Below, in pieces: positions 31,728 to 41,734 of a DNA stretch of 56,828 nt. The notes under the pieces are model-generated. The model searched no databases and was not told the DNA's origin. It saw only the letters and a program-made list of their open reading frames with translations. Where the stretch lies: contig CAJTMM010000016.1 of NCBI GenBank assembly GCA_910577465.1, positions 1-56,828 of the forward strand, read 5' to 3'. Origin of the DNA: an uncultured Muribaculaceae bacterium. GTDB taxonomy: Bacteria > Bacteroidota > Bacteroidia > Bacteroidales > Muribaculaceae. The first letter of the stretch is position 1, and each line of letters begins with the position of its first letter. The position numbers and the translations under genes were made by a program.

Positions 31728-33077
31728 TTATCTTACGCCGAATTCCAGCGCCTTGCCGCGCACCGATGAGAACAACACGCCGAAACGATAAGCCATCTCC
31801 CCGTTCACCATCGTAAGCTCCACCTTGTTGCTTACGGTAAGTCCGCTCAACGGGGTCCAGCCGCATCGGCTCAGCGCCCACTGGTCGGTGATGGTGTACG
31901 GCTCGCAATCGTTGTCCACCAACACAAGGTCGGCATAATAACCCTCACGCACAAACCCACGCCGTGCTATGCCATATATCTTAGCCGGATTATGAGCCAT
32001 CTTCTCTACTATATCAACGACGTCAAACATACCCTCCTCTGCCATCTGGAGCATCAGTGTGAGCGAAAACTGTATCAGCGGCATACCCGACACTGCCGTC
32101 AACGCCGTACCGCGCTTCTCCTCCAGCAGATGGGGTGCATGGTCGGTGGCTATCGTGTCGATGCGACCTGTACGGACAGCCTCTCGCAAGGCATCACGGT
32201 CTGCCGGACGCTTTATCGCAGGATTGCACTTTATACGCGCACCGAGCATATCATATTGTTCATCGCTGAAAGCAAGATATTGCGGACATGTCTCTGCCGT
32301 AACAAGCTTGCCCTCGGGCGAACCCGGCTCGAGCAATTCCAGCTCGTCGGCGGTGGACACATGCAGCAGATGCAGCCTGTGCCCATACTTGCGGGCGAGC
32401 CCCACGGCACGCTCCGACGCACGCACACACACCTTATGGTTACGTATCACCGGATGAAACTCCATAGGCAGATCCTCACCATAGCGTGCCACCACAGCTT
32501 CGCGGTTGGACTTCAGCAATTGCTCATCCTCGGCATGCACAGCTATGAGTGCGGGCACCTCCTGCATAATGCGGGCAAGCATGTCATCGCCCTCCACAAG
32601 CATGTTTCCTGTCGAAGAGCCCATAAATACCTTCACTCCCGCTACCCGTGAATAGTCGGCATTCTTAAGTTCCTGAATATTATCATCGGTAGCACCTATA
32701 AAGAATCCGTAATTGGCTACGGATACCTCCGACGCACGCCTGATTTTATCATCCACCGCCGCCATGCTCACCGTAGCGGGCTTAGTATTGGGCATGTCTA
32801 TGAACGACGTTACCCCGCCAGCCACCGCAGCGCGGCTTTCGGTAGCCATATCTGCCTTATGGGTCAATCCCGGGTCACGGAAATGAACATGCGTATCAAT
32901 GATACCGGGTAAAAGCAAACGACCTTTGCCATCCACCACCGTATCGGCACCCATTAATTCGGAATCCGGCTCACCTTCGCCGACTTTGGCTATCAATTCG
33001 CCATCCACAAGCACATATCCATAGCGCACGCATCCTTCGTTCACTATGTTCACATTATAAATAAGAGTCCTTGCCAT
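31728..33077 (-). CDS. pyrC: Dihydroorotase
   Basis: The start is set at MARTLIYN (33077), three codons inside the longest frame; the upstream Met at 33086 remains possible. The 449-residue amidohydrolase has the metal motif DTHVHFRDPG, GGVTSFIDMPNTKP, GVKVFMGSSTGNM, HLLHVSTADE and ATDHAPHLLEEK. It catalyses reversible cyclisation of carbamoyl aspartate to dihydroorotate in pyrimidine synthesis, in the cytosol. Length and motifs fit the class I type. It is 16 bp behind the mannosyltransferase gene on the same strand. Confidence 0.92.
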   Translation of the reverse strand: MARTLIYNVNIVNEGCVRYGYVLVDGELIAKVGEGEPDSELMGADTVVDGKGRLLLPGIIDTHVHFRDPGLTHKADMATESRAAVAGGVTSFIDMPNTKPATVSMAAVDDKIRRASEVSVANYGFFIGATDDNIQELKNADYSRVAGVKVFMGSSTGNMLVEGDDMLARIMQEVPALIAVHAEDEQLLKSNREAVVARYGEDLPMEFHPVIRNHKVCVRASERAVGLARKYGHRLHLLHVSTADELELLEPGSPEGKLVTAETCPQYLAFSDEQYDMLGARIKCNPAIKRPADRDALREAVRTGRIDTIATDHAPHLLEEKRGTALTAVSGMPLIQFSLTLMLQMAEEGMFDVVDIVEKMAHNPAKIYGIARRGFVREGYYADLVLVDNDCEPYTITDQWALSRCGWTPLSGLTVSNKVELTMVNGEMAYRFGVLFSSVRGKALEFGVR

Positions 33078-33093
33078 AACTGTCACATCTATT

Positions 33094-33876
33094 TTAGGGA
33101 CGGGGATATTTCTTGAACCAGCTATCCACCTTGAGCCTGATTACTCCGAACACCGCCTCGCCGAATATACCGCTCGACATCTTGCTCGTGCCCAGCACAC
33201 GGTTCACGAATATTATGGGCACCTCCTTAATCTTGAAGCCGCACTTATAGGCGGTGAACTTCATCTCTATCTGGAAAGCGTAACCCTTGAAGCGGATTTC
33301 ATCGAGCTGAAGTGTCTCGAGCACACGGCGCCTGTAACATACAAAACCTGCCGTGGTATCGCGCACAGGCATCCTTGTCACCATGCGTACGTATGCCGAC
33401 GCATAATACGACATCAGCACCCTGCCCATGGGCCAGTTCACCACATTCACGCCTGTCACATAGCGCGATCCCACCGCCACATCGGCACCCTCGTCGGCAC
33501 AAGCCTTATACAATGCCGTAAGATCGTTAGGGTTATGTGAGAAATCGGCATCCATCTCAAAGATATATTGATATTGCTCGCGGGCAAGTGCCCACTTGAA
33601 CCCGGCTATATAAGCCGTACCGAGACCCAGCTTACCCTCACGTTCCACCATGTGGACACGGCCGGCATATTCCGACATCTTGCCACGCACTATATCGGCG
33701 GTCCCGTCAGGCGAGCCGTCATCTATTATCAGCACATCAAACCTATGCGGCAAATTCATCACTGCATCGATTATCGCAGCTACATTTTCCTTCTCGTTAT
33801 ACGTGGGTATTATTACAACACTATCCGAGAGTGTGGCTTTTTCAGTGTGGAGAGTTTCTTGGTCCATTTTCGACAT
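33094..33876 (-). CDS. Polyprenol monophosphomannose synthase-like GT2 glycosyltransferase
   Basis: The 260-residue family 2 glycosyltransferase has VVIIPTYNEKENV, the nucleotide-binding IIDDGSPDGT, the FEMDADFSHNP segment with its DxD-like metal site, and the acceptor-side segment GSRYVTGVNVVNWPMGR. The C-terminal SSGIFGEAVFGVIRLK is typical of DPM1-like enzymes. No membrane helices are apparent. It would transfer mannose (or a related sugar) from a nucleotide donor to polyprenyl phosphate at the cytoplasmic face of the inner membrane, feeding glycoprotein or lipid modification. Pairing with pyrC is common in Bacteroidales. The donor sugar is inferred. Confidence 0.85.
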   Translation of the reverse strand: MSKMDQETLHTEKATLSDSVVIIPTYNEKENVAAIIDAVMNLPHRFDVLIIDDGSPDGTADIVRGKMSEYAGRVHMVEREGKLGLGTAYIAGFKWALAREQYQYIFEMDADFSHNPNDLTALYKACADEGADVAVGSRYVTGVNVVNWPMGRVLMSYYASAYVRMVTRMPVRDTTAGFVCYRRRVLETLQLDEIRFKGYAFQIEMKFTAYKCGFKIKEVPIIFVNRVLGTSKMSSGIFGEAVFGVIRLKVDSWFKKYPRP

Positions 33877-33905
33877 GGATTTATATATTTATACGGTAGA
33901 TTTTT

Positions 33906-35618
33906 TCAGAATTTATATGTGACTCCGGCAAGACCGGTGATACCTTGCGCGGGCATTCCGCCAATAAGTGTATAATGACGGTTCAGCAGATTCTCCCCCT
34001 TCAGGAACACACTCCATCTGGGGGTGATACGGTACAGCGCACCGGCGTTAATATTGGATACCGACCCGAGCGAGGTGCGCAGCACCTCCGACTCGCCCGC
34101 ATCCGATATATATCGTGCCATCGACGCACGGTTGCCACGGTATTCCCAACCCAAGGTCACATCAAGACGCTCTATAGGTGTGACACGCAGGTCGGCATTG
34201 ACCACCGTTTTCGCACGGTCGCGCCACATATAGTAGCCACGGTCATACTTCTGCGGAGCCATCTCATAAGTTATCTTGGCATCCACCCTGTTACGGTAAT
34301 TGTAACCGGCGGCAAGATGCAGCTTGTATCCCTTCATATTCACAGGCGCGAACATCGAATAGTCCGGCAATGTCATCTCGGGCATAAGCCAGTCATTGGC
34401 TATGGAATAACCGGCGGCGATTTCAGCATGGAATCCCCTCCACATACCGACGGTCACACCCACCTCCGCATCCAAGGGTACATGCGAGTTCCGGTATGCC
34501 ACCAAGGGCGAGGTGTATGGAGTCACATCAAAGACCGATGCAAGCGTATTCTGACGCTCCCCGCCGGTAGCCTTGACGTATGCCTTCACAAAACTGCTCG
34601 GCAGCCATGTCACTGAAGCCGCCGGAGCTACATGGAACGCCTTTCCGCAGTTGAACGTCAACTCCACACGCGCACCCAATTCCACCAATAACCGCTGCAC
34701 CTCAAATTTGTAATATGGATGTATGGTGAGCAACGTATGATTAAATCCATCCTTCGCCTCTATGGCATGTACTCCGTCGTGATAAGCGGCTATGCCGTGT
34801 GCTGTATTGTTCACATTGGACACACTCACCTTAAGCCCGGCATCCTTTGCTCCGGCTATCATTCCCGACACATATCCTGTAAGAGAGAAACGGTTCTCGC
34901 GTGCCGGCTTCCAGTCTATCATATTATCATCATGCGACGGGAACAGCGCATTGGCATAGCCGAAATGACCATACGTTCCACCCAATCCGTAGTTCATGTC
35001 ACCATGGCGAAGAGTCCACATAGCCGACAGATTAGCCCGGTGCACATTCTGGTTAGCCGTACCGTATGTCACCGGCGTATTATATCTTGAGAATGTATAG
35101 TCAGCACCGACATCCACAAACGACTCCCTGCCGACTGCCTGATGCAGAGTCAGCCCCAAAGTAGCTGTATTCCGGCGCACGTACCTCTTGTCGCCACCGT
35201 CGAAATATGTCCCTTTGTAGGTAGTGCCGTCATACTGCACCCATCCGTTAAGGCGTGTCTTGTCAGTATCCACTATCTCATATCCCGCCGAAGCTCCGAG
35301 ATTATACATAGGCATGAAACCGATGGCAGCATATCCCCTGTATGGCGATACCGGAAGTGTATCCCCGTAAGCGGCGGGGTTCAGCACTGTCATGGAAGGC
35401 AACACAGACACCTTCACTTGACGTGAACTGTAGGGCAATTGTACCTTTTGCACAGGCGCGATACTCACCACCGGGTTAAGCGCAAGCTTGCTCACCTCAC
35501 GCCGTTCCGGCTCATCCTCGTGCGTAACCGAAATCTCCTTTTGCAGGCTCTGCCCCCACACGCCACAACCGGCAATCAGGGCAACCGCCATAACTATATA
35601 TCGTTTCAGAACAGTCAT
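33906..35618 (-). CDS. Plugless TonB-receptor-like outer-membrane beta-barrel
   Basis: The start is taken as the ATG at 35618; the frame can be extended one codon to a GTG. The 570-residue protein has a signal peptide ending GCGVWGQ. It goes directly from a short linker (LALNPVVSIAPVQKVQLPYSS) into beta-barrel strands (YAAIGFMPMYNLGASAGYE, RLNGWVQYDGTTYKG) and ends in NLLNRHYTLIGG and GLAGVTYKF, the C-terminal Phe expected for Bam recognition. No plug domain is present. It lies 27 bp behind the giant TPR gene, and the two look like one unit at the outer membrane. The substrate is unknown. Confidence 0.75.
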   Translation of the reverse strand: MTVLKRYIVMAVALIAGCGVWGQSLQKEISVTHEDEPERREVSKLALNPVVSIAPVQKVQLPYSSRQVKVSVLPSMTVLNPAAYGDTLPVSPYRGYAAIGFMPMYNLGASAGYEIVDTDKTRLNGWVQYDGTTYKGTYFDGGDKRYVRRNTATLGLTLHQAVGRESFVDVGADYTFSRYNTPVTYGTANQNVHRANLSAMWTLRHGDMNYGLGGTYGHFGYANALFPSHDDNMIDWKPARENRFSLTGYVSGMIAGAKDAGLKVSVSNVNNTAHGIAAYHDGVHAIEAKDGFNHTLLTIHPYYKFEVQRLLVELGARVELTFNCGKAFHVAPAASVTWLPSSFVKAYVKATGGERQNTLASVFDVTPYTSPLVAYRNSHVPLDAEVGVTVGMWRGFHAEIAAGYSIANDWLMPEMTLPDYSMFAPVNMKGYKLHLAAGYNYRNRVDAKITYEMAPQKYDRGYYMWRDRAKTVVNADLRVTPIERLDVTLGWEYRGNRASMARYISDAGESEVLRTSLGSVSNINAGALYRITPRWSVFLKGENLLNRHYTLIGGMPAQGITGLAGVTYKF

Positions 35619-35645
35619 CACTTCTTTATTTCTTTTTAGCTATTG

Positions 35646-38636
35646 TCATTCCTTCACAAGACGCTCGTCAATCATACGGAATATATCCTCATTGTCACGG
35701 TCGGGATAATTATTTCTGAGACTTTTGAGGTATTCATCGGCTTCGAATGTATCACCCTTGGCACGCAACGCGTCGCTAAGGACAATAAATGCTCGCGCCA
35801 ACCAGTAATTATGCGGCGTACCCTTATTTATCATACGGTCCGCCACCGTTTTAGCTTCATCATACTTATGGGCGCGCAGCAGCGACTCACCCATAAACAC
35901 CGCACTCTTGGCTCCATTCTCATCTGCCGGATTCGCGGCAAGGGTTTCCCACTCGGCATAAGCTTCGTCCATATTTCCGGAACAGTCAAGCGCATACGCA
36001 CGCGAGAACCTTATTTCCGACATTTCATCCGATGACGCTGCCGACGATGCCAGCAGTTTGTCAGCTACGGCTATCACCTCGCTGTAACGCTCGAGGTCAA
36101 GTGCCGTACGCATCTCTCCCAAGCGTGCTTCATGCAGATTTCGCGGTGTCGATGCGCGTTGCTCAAGCTCCTGATATGAATCAAACGCCAAAGCCAACTT
36201 ACCCTGCGCCCGCTCACCGGCAGCCTTTATCAGCAATGCATCCTCAGCCACTTCGGCATCGGGATGCTCCACTGCTATCTTGGCGGCATACTCTACGGCA
36301 TCGGCGGTGTTTCCGGAAGCCGATGCGGCTTCAGCCAGATAATACAATGTCTGAGCCTCGTAAGCGCCGTGGGGATAATCAGTCAGGTAATCCTGTAGTT
36401 TGGTTATGCGCTGATGATTCAGATACTCGTTTTCAGCAGTCTGGAACGCTATGGCATCGAGCTGCGAGGGGTCGATACGCGGAGCGTTGGGTATCGAATT
36501 CACAAAATCAGCAAACTCAGCCAATCGCCCGTCCTCGGCATATATGCGTTTCAAATCCTCCACTGCCACCATAGCTTCATCGCTCGTGGGATAGGTATAT
36601 ATCACCTTTTTGTAGGCATCTATAGCAGCCTGACGGTTGCCCATACCCAATTGCGTTATTGCCAATTGCAGGTAACCGTTGCGTCCCTGTGCCGTCGACG
36701 GATATTCACGCACAAGCTGCGAATATGTCTCTATGGCATTATTATTTCTACCTATTGCCACATAAGCCTCTGCCTTGTCAAGCAATGCTTCCGGCACCAA
36801 CGCCGATGTCGGGAACCTATCCATCATATCGTCCAGCCCGGCTATCTTGCCGTTGTAATCTCGTGCCATACCTTTCATCACAGCCATCTGATACAATGCG
36901 TAGTCACCTGCCGAACGGTTGCTTGAGTATGCCTTGTTGTAATAATCGGCGGCATCTGAATACCGGCGGTCATAATAGCAACAGTCGCCCAAACGGTTGT
37001 ACGCGTCAGCCTTGATGACAGCGGTAGCTCCTGACGATTCTATCGCCCGACGGAAATCGGTCGACGCCTCTTCATATCGCTCATCCATGAAGCGTGCATA
37101 TCCTAAGTTATACAACGCCAAGGCTCTGTTTTCGTCATTAGCCGGCGCTCCGTCCAGATACTTTATATATTCATCGGCTGCATCCGTATAATCACCACGG
37201 TCAAAATAGCAGTTGCCCAACCACAATGCGCACTGGCGTGTCACATCCGGCTCACCGCCACGAACCTCGGCGGCCTCCTCAAGATACCCGGTAGCCTTAT
37301 CCACATTCGACGCCGCATACTCGCGCGTGCCTAACATGAACAACACCCGCTGCCGTGCCTGATTCATCTTCACCGAAGGTGACTTCACATTCCGTATTAT
37401 GCGCAGCGCGCTATCGTAGTCATTGTCCGACATATAGCCCGAGACAAGATTTTCACGTATATCATCGGCATAAGGCGACGCCGGATATTTCCTGAGAAAT
37501 TCCTCCATAAGCGACACCGAATTACCAAACGGTATTCTACCGCCGTCCATACGTGCCACTATATAATTATAAAATGCCGTCTCAGCCACATTCACATCCA
37601 CGCTGTTTTTAAACGCGTTCTCAAATGCCATAAGGGCGGCGTCACGGTTACCGGTCTTCACAAAACACTGACCTAAATATAGATATGCGCTTTGCCCCAT
37701 GGCACTATCCCCCGACACCGCGCGTTTGAGAAACTCAGCGGCAGTCGCATAGTCCGCATCATTGTAATGGCATACACCCAACATATAACATGCCGACGGC
37801 TCCGGATTGTCGGTTGACGACACATATTTCTGAAGATAGGCAACCGCTTCCGAAGTATCGCCCATATTGTACAGCGACTCTCCTGCCACACGGTTCAGTT
37901 CCGGCTCAAATTCCGGAACGGCTCCGGAGACGATAGCTTTACGCGCCATTGCCAACGACTTGCCGTAATCCTTTTCCATATAATACAATTGGCTCAGATA
38001 GTACATCGCTGCCTGACCCGGTTCGCGTGTCACGTCCACCGTCTCAAACATCTCTATCGCCTTGGCATAGTTACGCTCCGAATACTCCATATACGCCAGG
38101 TAAAACTTAGCCGCGTTACCGTAGACCGACGTAGAGGTCAGCCTGGAGAACATACCCTTTGCCTTGCCGTATTCTCCGAGAAACATATAGCAGTAAGCCG
38201 TACGGTACATAAGGTCATCGGCGCGGTCGGCGGTAACCGATTCGGGAGACACCTTCACATATTCCTTGAGGGCATCGGCATATATTCCGCGTGTGAAGAA
38301 ATAATCACCTGCGGTCATTGTCACATCACCGCACATAGGCGACTGCGGATAGCGCGACAGATATTCACGCAACAAATCCAGTGCTTCATCATCTCCGCAA
38401 TGATACGTAGACATAGCTACGTAATACAGTGCGTCACGCTGTTCATCCGGCGTGGCATTCAGATTGCGCAATTGCAACAACTGGTCTATACACCCGTTAT
38501 AGTTACGGTCTTGGTACATCGCCACACCACGGGCGAAATATCCCCGCGCATCGGCATTGTTTATCTGGGGCACCATACGCAGAGGTGCCGCCAACGCAGC
38601 CGCACCGAGTACACCTATAGTGATAAATCGTTTCAT
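35646..38636 (-). CDS. Very large periplasmic TPR protein
   Basis: The 996-residue exported protein starts with a short signal peptide (MKRFITIGVLGAAALAAP). It then consists almost entirely of tetratricopeptide-type helix pairs from about residue 30 to the end, for example ALYNLGYARFMDERYEEASTDFRRAIE and AYNRLGDCCYYDRRYSDAADYYNKAY. TPR arrays of this size act as protein-interaction scaffolds. It is encoded immediately upstream of a plugless outer-membrane barrel, so a shared assembly is plausible. A -7 element TATCTTTG on the minus strand (38737-38730) lies upstream without an obvious -33 box. Confidence 0.85.
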   Translation of the reverse strand: MKRFITIGVLGAAALAAPLRMVPQINNADARGYFARGVAMYQDRNYNGCIDQLLQLRNLNATPDEQRDALYYVAMSTYHCGDDEALDLLREYLSRYPQSPMCGDVTMTAGDYFFTRGIYADALKEYVKVSPESVTADRADDLMYRTAYCYMFLGEYGKAKGMFSRLTSTSVYGNAAKFYLAYMEYSERNYAKAIEMFETVDVTREPGQAAMYYLSQLYYMEKDYGKSLAMARKAIVSGAVPEFEPELNRVAGESLYNMGDTSEAVAYLQKYVSSTDNPEPSACYMLGVCHYNDADYATAAEFLKRAVSGDSAMGQSAYLYLGQCFVKTGNRDAALMAFENAFKNSVDVNVAETAFYNYIVARMDGGRIPFGNSVSLMEEFLRKYPASPYADDIRENLVSGYMSDNDYDSALRIIRNVKSPSVKMNQARQRVLFMLGTREYAASNVDKATGYLEEAAEVRGGEPDVTRQCALWLGNCYFDRGDYTDAADEYIKYLDGAPANDENRALALYNLGYARFMDERYEEASTDFRRAIESSGATAVIKADAYNRLGDCCYYDRRYSDAADYYNKAYSSNRSAGDYALYQMAVMKGMARDYNGKIAGLDDMMDRFPTSALVPEALLDKAEAYVAIGRNNNAIETYSQLVREYPSTAQGRNGYLQLAITQLGMGNRQAAIDAYKKVIYTYPTSDEAMVAVEDLKRIYAEDGRLAEFADFVNSIPNAPRIDPSQLDAIAFQTAENEYLNHQRITKLQDYLTDYPHGAYEAQTLYYLAEAASASGNTADAVEYAAKIAVEHPDAEVAEDALLIKAAGERAQGKLALAFDSYQELEQRASTPRNLHEARLGEMRTALDLERYSEVIAVADKLLASSAASSDEMSEIRFSRAYALDCSGNMDEAYAEWETLAANPADENGAKSAVFMGESLLRAHKYDEAKTVADRMINKGTPHNYWLARAFIVLSDALRAKGDTFEADEYLKSLRNNYPDRDNEDIFRMIDERLVKE

Positions 38637-38960
38637 CAGTTATATCTGGACACTACTCTAAAGTAACAACATAGCACCCTCACGCTCCTTTCAGGCAAAA
38701 GCCTTCCACGCCACGATGCTATTAATATGCAAAGATACTAATGCTTTTCCTTTTTAACCCCCTTTTAGACACTTATTTTCACGAAACGCCAATACACCGG
38801 GGCACTAAAGCATAAAATTATTGAAATAATTCCATATTTGCGGCTTATCACCTAAATTTGCACCCATAAGTGACTTGAACAGACAGGCACCGTTATTACT
38901 TAGATGACCTTTTGAGCCACTGAACGCGTTTACTAATAAAATCAACCGTCAACCGTAACA
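38637..38960. other. Divergent intergenic region between TPR and Ig-like genes
   Basis: The 324 bp carry two opposite -7-type elements: TATCTTTG leftward (38737-38730) for the TPR gene and TAAATTTG rightward (38853-38860) for the Ig-like lipoprotein. Neither has a -33 TTTG at 19-21 bp (the rightward one has TTTG only 12 bp away). No coding frame or strong hairpin was recognised. Confidence 0.4.
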
Positions 38961-41015
38961 ATGAACCATCCGGTACTATATATGCGATTACTTCTTGCCG
39001 TGATTGTGGCAGCCATCATGGCGGCGTGCGCAAGCATGGGACGACCCGAAGGCGGACCGCGCGACGAAACGCCACCCGTGTTTGTAAAGAGCGACCCCGC
39101 ACCCGGCTCACTCAACGTCAACCGCGAGAAACTGACCATCGAATTTGACGAAAACATCAAGCTCGACGACCCTACAAACAAGGTTGTCGTATCTCCGGCT
39201 CAAAAAAACATGCCCAAAATATCGGCAGTTGGACGCCGTGTCACCATCGAGCTCATCGATTCTTTGGTACCCGATGCCACATACACCATTGACTTCACCG
39301 ATGCCATAAGTGACCTGAACGAAGGGAACGGACTCGACGGATTCGCATTCGACTTCGCCACCGGCCCCACCATCGACACACTGTGTATCTCTGGCATGGT
39401 GTTCCAGGCCGAAAACCTCGAACCGGCGCAAGGCATGCTTGTGGGAGTACACTCCAATCTCTCCGACTCTGCCATTACCAACCTCCCCTTTGAGCGCATC
39501 ACCAAGACCAACCAGTACGGACAGTTCACGCTACGCAACCTCAAGGAAGGGTCCTACCGTATATTTGCGCTCACCGACCAGAACCGCGACAACAAGTGGG
39601 ACCGCACGGAAGATATAGCATTTTACGACACCGTTATCACACCTACTGCGGCTACCGTAATGCGCACCGACACTCTTAAAGATGTCTCCGGCAACGACTC
39701 GATAGTTTCCGTTCAAGCCACCGCCTACGGTCCAAACGACATACTGCTTACATGGTTCAACGAGAACTACAAAGCCCAGTACCTCATGAAATACGAGCGT
39801 CGTGAGCGCAACAAATTAAGTTTTCAGATGGGAGCACCTTCCGACACATTGCCACTGCTCACCATCGTAGGAGGACCGCATGATGGTGAACCCGCCAGCC
39901 GCTGGGCAGTACTCAAATCATCGCCCACACGCGACACTCTGGAATATTGGATTACAGATTCGTCTATCATAAAACTCGATACGCTTATGGTAGAGACTCG
40001 CTATCTGCGCACCGACTCTCTCGACCAGCTGTCATGGACCACCGACACGCTGAATTTCACTCTCCGCGGACAAAAGAAGAAAGAATCCAAGAAGAAGGAC
40101 GATGACAAGAAAAAAGATTCAGACACAGACTCCCTACCTCCCGTAACACTGATGAATCTCCGCGCGCTCACACCCTCCTCTGCTGAGATTTATTCAAGGC
40201 TTGAACTCGAAGCCGGACAACCGCTGAAATCATGGAATCCCGAAGCCATACATCTCGAGGTGAAAGAAGATACACTTTGGGTAGAGACAGAAACGCCCGT
40301 TTTCTACATGCCTGATTCGCTGAATCCCATGCTCCTGCGGGCCGATTACAGCTGGGAACCCGGAACCAAATACAGATTGCTCGTCGATTCACTTGGCACC
40401 ACAGGCATCTACGACCAATGGAACGGACCGCTGAAATTCGAATTCTCGGTAAAGGCACTCGAAGAGTATGCCAATATCACATTCAACATCACCAACCTGC
40501 CTGGACCCGCCGTTGTGCAACTGCTAAGTTCCCAGGACAAGCCCGTAAAAACCGCCATTGTGGAAAACGCCAAAGCAATATTCCGCCACGTCACTCCAGG
40601 CACTTATTACGCACGGCTGTTCCTGGACCGAAACGAAAACGGAATTTACGACACCGGCAATCTGCTCGATTCCATACAGCCCGAAGAAGTCTACTATTAC
40701 CCAAAGAAGATTACTCTAAAGAAGAATTGGGATGTCGAACAGAACTGGGACATCTACGAAACCCCGGTTGAGCTACAGAAACCCAATGAAATAAAGAAAA
40801 ACAAACCTAAGAAAAAGCGTGGCGAACTCGACGACCAATACGACGAAGAGGACGATCAGTACTACGACGAATTCGGCAATCCCGCTGTTGACCCCGACGA
40901 CCCATTCGGAAAACGCGGCAAGAATCGCAACTACAACCGCAACAACCGTAACACCACCAACAATGGTCTTAACGGATTCAGGGGCGGTTCCGGTGGCAGA
41001 AGCCAGGCATACTGA
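38961..41015 (+). CDS. Ig-like domain lipoprotein
   Basis: The 684-residue product has a lipoprotein signal (VAAIMAAC; the start could be the Met at codon 8). It then has GGPRDETPPVFVKSDPAPGS and LTIEFDENIKLDDPTNKVVVSP, the opening of the SbsA-like Ig domain common in Bacteroidota. A carboxypeptidase-like beta-sandwich segment (FTLRNLKEGSYRIFALTDQNRDNKWD) follows. A Lys/Asp-rich linker (about 373-385) precedes a second beta-rich half with a similar RLFLDRNENGIYD repeat, and the tail is Asn/Gly/Arg-rich. It is probably anchored at the outer membrane. The function is unknown. Rex follows after 45 bp. Confidence 0.75.
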   Translation: MNHPVLYMRLLLAVIVAAIMAACASMGRPEGGPRDETPPVFVKSDPAPGSLNVNREKLTIEFDENIKLDDPTNKVVVSPAQKNMPKISAVGRRVTIELIDSLVPDATYTIDFTDAISDLNEGNGLDGFAFDFATGPTIDTLCISGMVFQAENLEPAQGMLVGVHSNLSDSAITNLPFERITKTNQYGQFTLRNLKEGSYRIFALTDQNRDNKWDRTEDIAFYDTVITPTAATVMRTDTLKDVSGNDSIVSVQATAYGPNDILLTWFNENYKAQYLMKYERRERNKLSFQMGAPSDTLPLLTIVGGPHDGEPASRWAVLKSSPTRDTLEYWITDSSIIKLDTLMVETRYLRTDSLDQLSWTTDTLNFTLRGQKKKESKKKDDDKKKDSDTDSLPPVTLMNLRALTPSSAEIYSRLELEAGQPLKSWNPEAIHLEVKEDTLWVETETPVFYMPDSLNPMLLRADYSWEPGTKYRLLVDSLGTTGIYDQWNGPLKFEFSVKALEEYANITFNITNLPGPAVVQLLSSQDKPVKTAIVENAKAIFRHVTPGTYYARLFLDRNENGIYDTGNLLDSIQPEEVYYYPKKITLKKNWDVEQNWDIYETPVELQKPNEIKKNKPKKKRGELDDQYDEEDDQYYDEFGNPAVDPDDPFGKRGKNRNYNRNNRNTTNNGLNGFRGGSGGRSQAY

Positions 41016-41060
41016 TTCCACGCACACTGATACCATAAGGACATTATACAGAAAAGAACA

Positions 41061-41717
41061 ATGACAGAGACTAAACAAACCATATCGCGTGAATTGCCAC
41101 CGGAACCCACCTTACGTCGGCTCCCTTGGTATCTCGCCTATGTGAGCCTGCTGCGGTCACGGCATGTCGACTACGTCTCATCAACATCCATATCCAAGGA
41201 GCTCAACGTCGACGCATCACAGATAGCCAAGGACCTTTCGGTTCTCAACATAAAAGGAAAGACACGCATTGGCTACGAAGTGGCTGTGCTCGAGAAAGCC
41301 CTGAAGGATTTCCTCGGTTTCACACGCCAGCACAATGCCGTGATGATCGGCGTTGGTTCACTCGGATCGGCGTTGATATCCGACACCGGTCTTGAACGTT
41401 ACGGACTCAACATCGTGGCAGGGTTCGATGTCAACCCCGACATCGTAGGCAGCACCATAAAGAATGTACCCATATTCCATATCAACGAACTCCCCGAACG
41501 CCGCAACGCATACCAAGCCGAAATCGGCATAGTGGCAGTACCGGTGGAACAGGCACAGACCGTAGCCGACACTATGGTTGCAGCCGGAATACGTGCCATT
41601 TGGAACTTCACCCCCTTCCGCATACGTACCCAGCCCGGGATTGTGATTCAGAACACATCTATCTACGCGCATCTCGCCGTGATGTACAACCGTCTCAACG
41701 CCCAGAAACAGCAATAA
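41061..41717 (+). CDS. rex: Redox-sensing transcriptional repressor Rex
   Basis: The 218-residue protein has an N-terminal winged helix (LPWYLAYVSLL, SSTSISKELNVDASQIAKDLSVL) and a Rossmann domain (VMIGVGSLGSALISD, LNIVAGFDVNPDIVG). The C-terminal domain-swapped helix is ILNT-like, here YAHLAVMYNRLNA. Rex senses the NADH/NAD+ ratio and represses fermentation and respiration genes when NADH is low. A Rex operator (TTGTGAAN6TTCACAA-type) was not recognised by eye near it. It is 17 bp upstream of the FAH-like gene, so the two probably share a transcript. Confidence 0.93.
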   Translation: MTETKQTISRELPPEPTLRRLPWYLAYVSLLRSRHVDYVSSTSISKELNVDASQIAKDLSVLNIKGKTRIGYEVAVLEKALKDFLGFTRQHNAVMIGVGSLGSALISDTGLERYGLNIVAGFDVNPDIVGSTIKNVPIFHINELPERRNAYQAEIGIVAVPVEQAQTVADTMVAAGIRAIWNFTPFRIRTQPGIVIQNTSIYAHLAVMYNRLNAQKQQ

Positions 41718-41734
41718 AAAGCTACATATTACCG

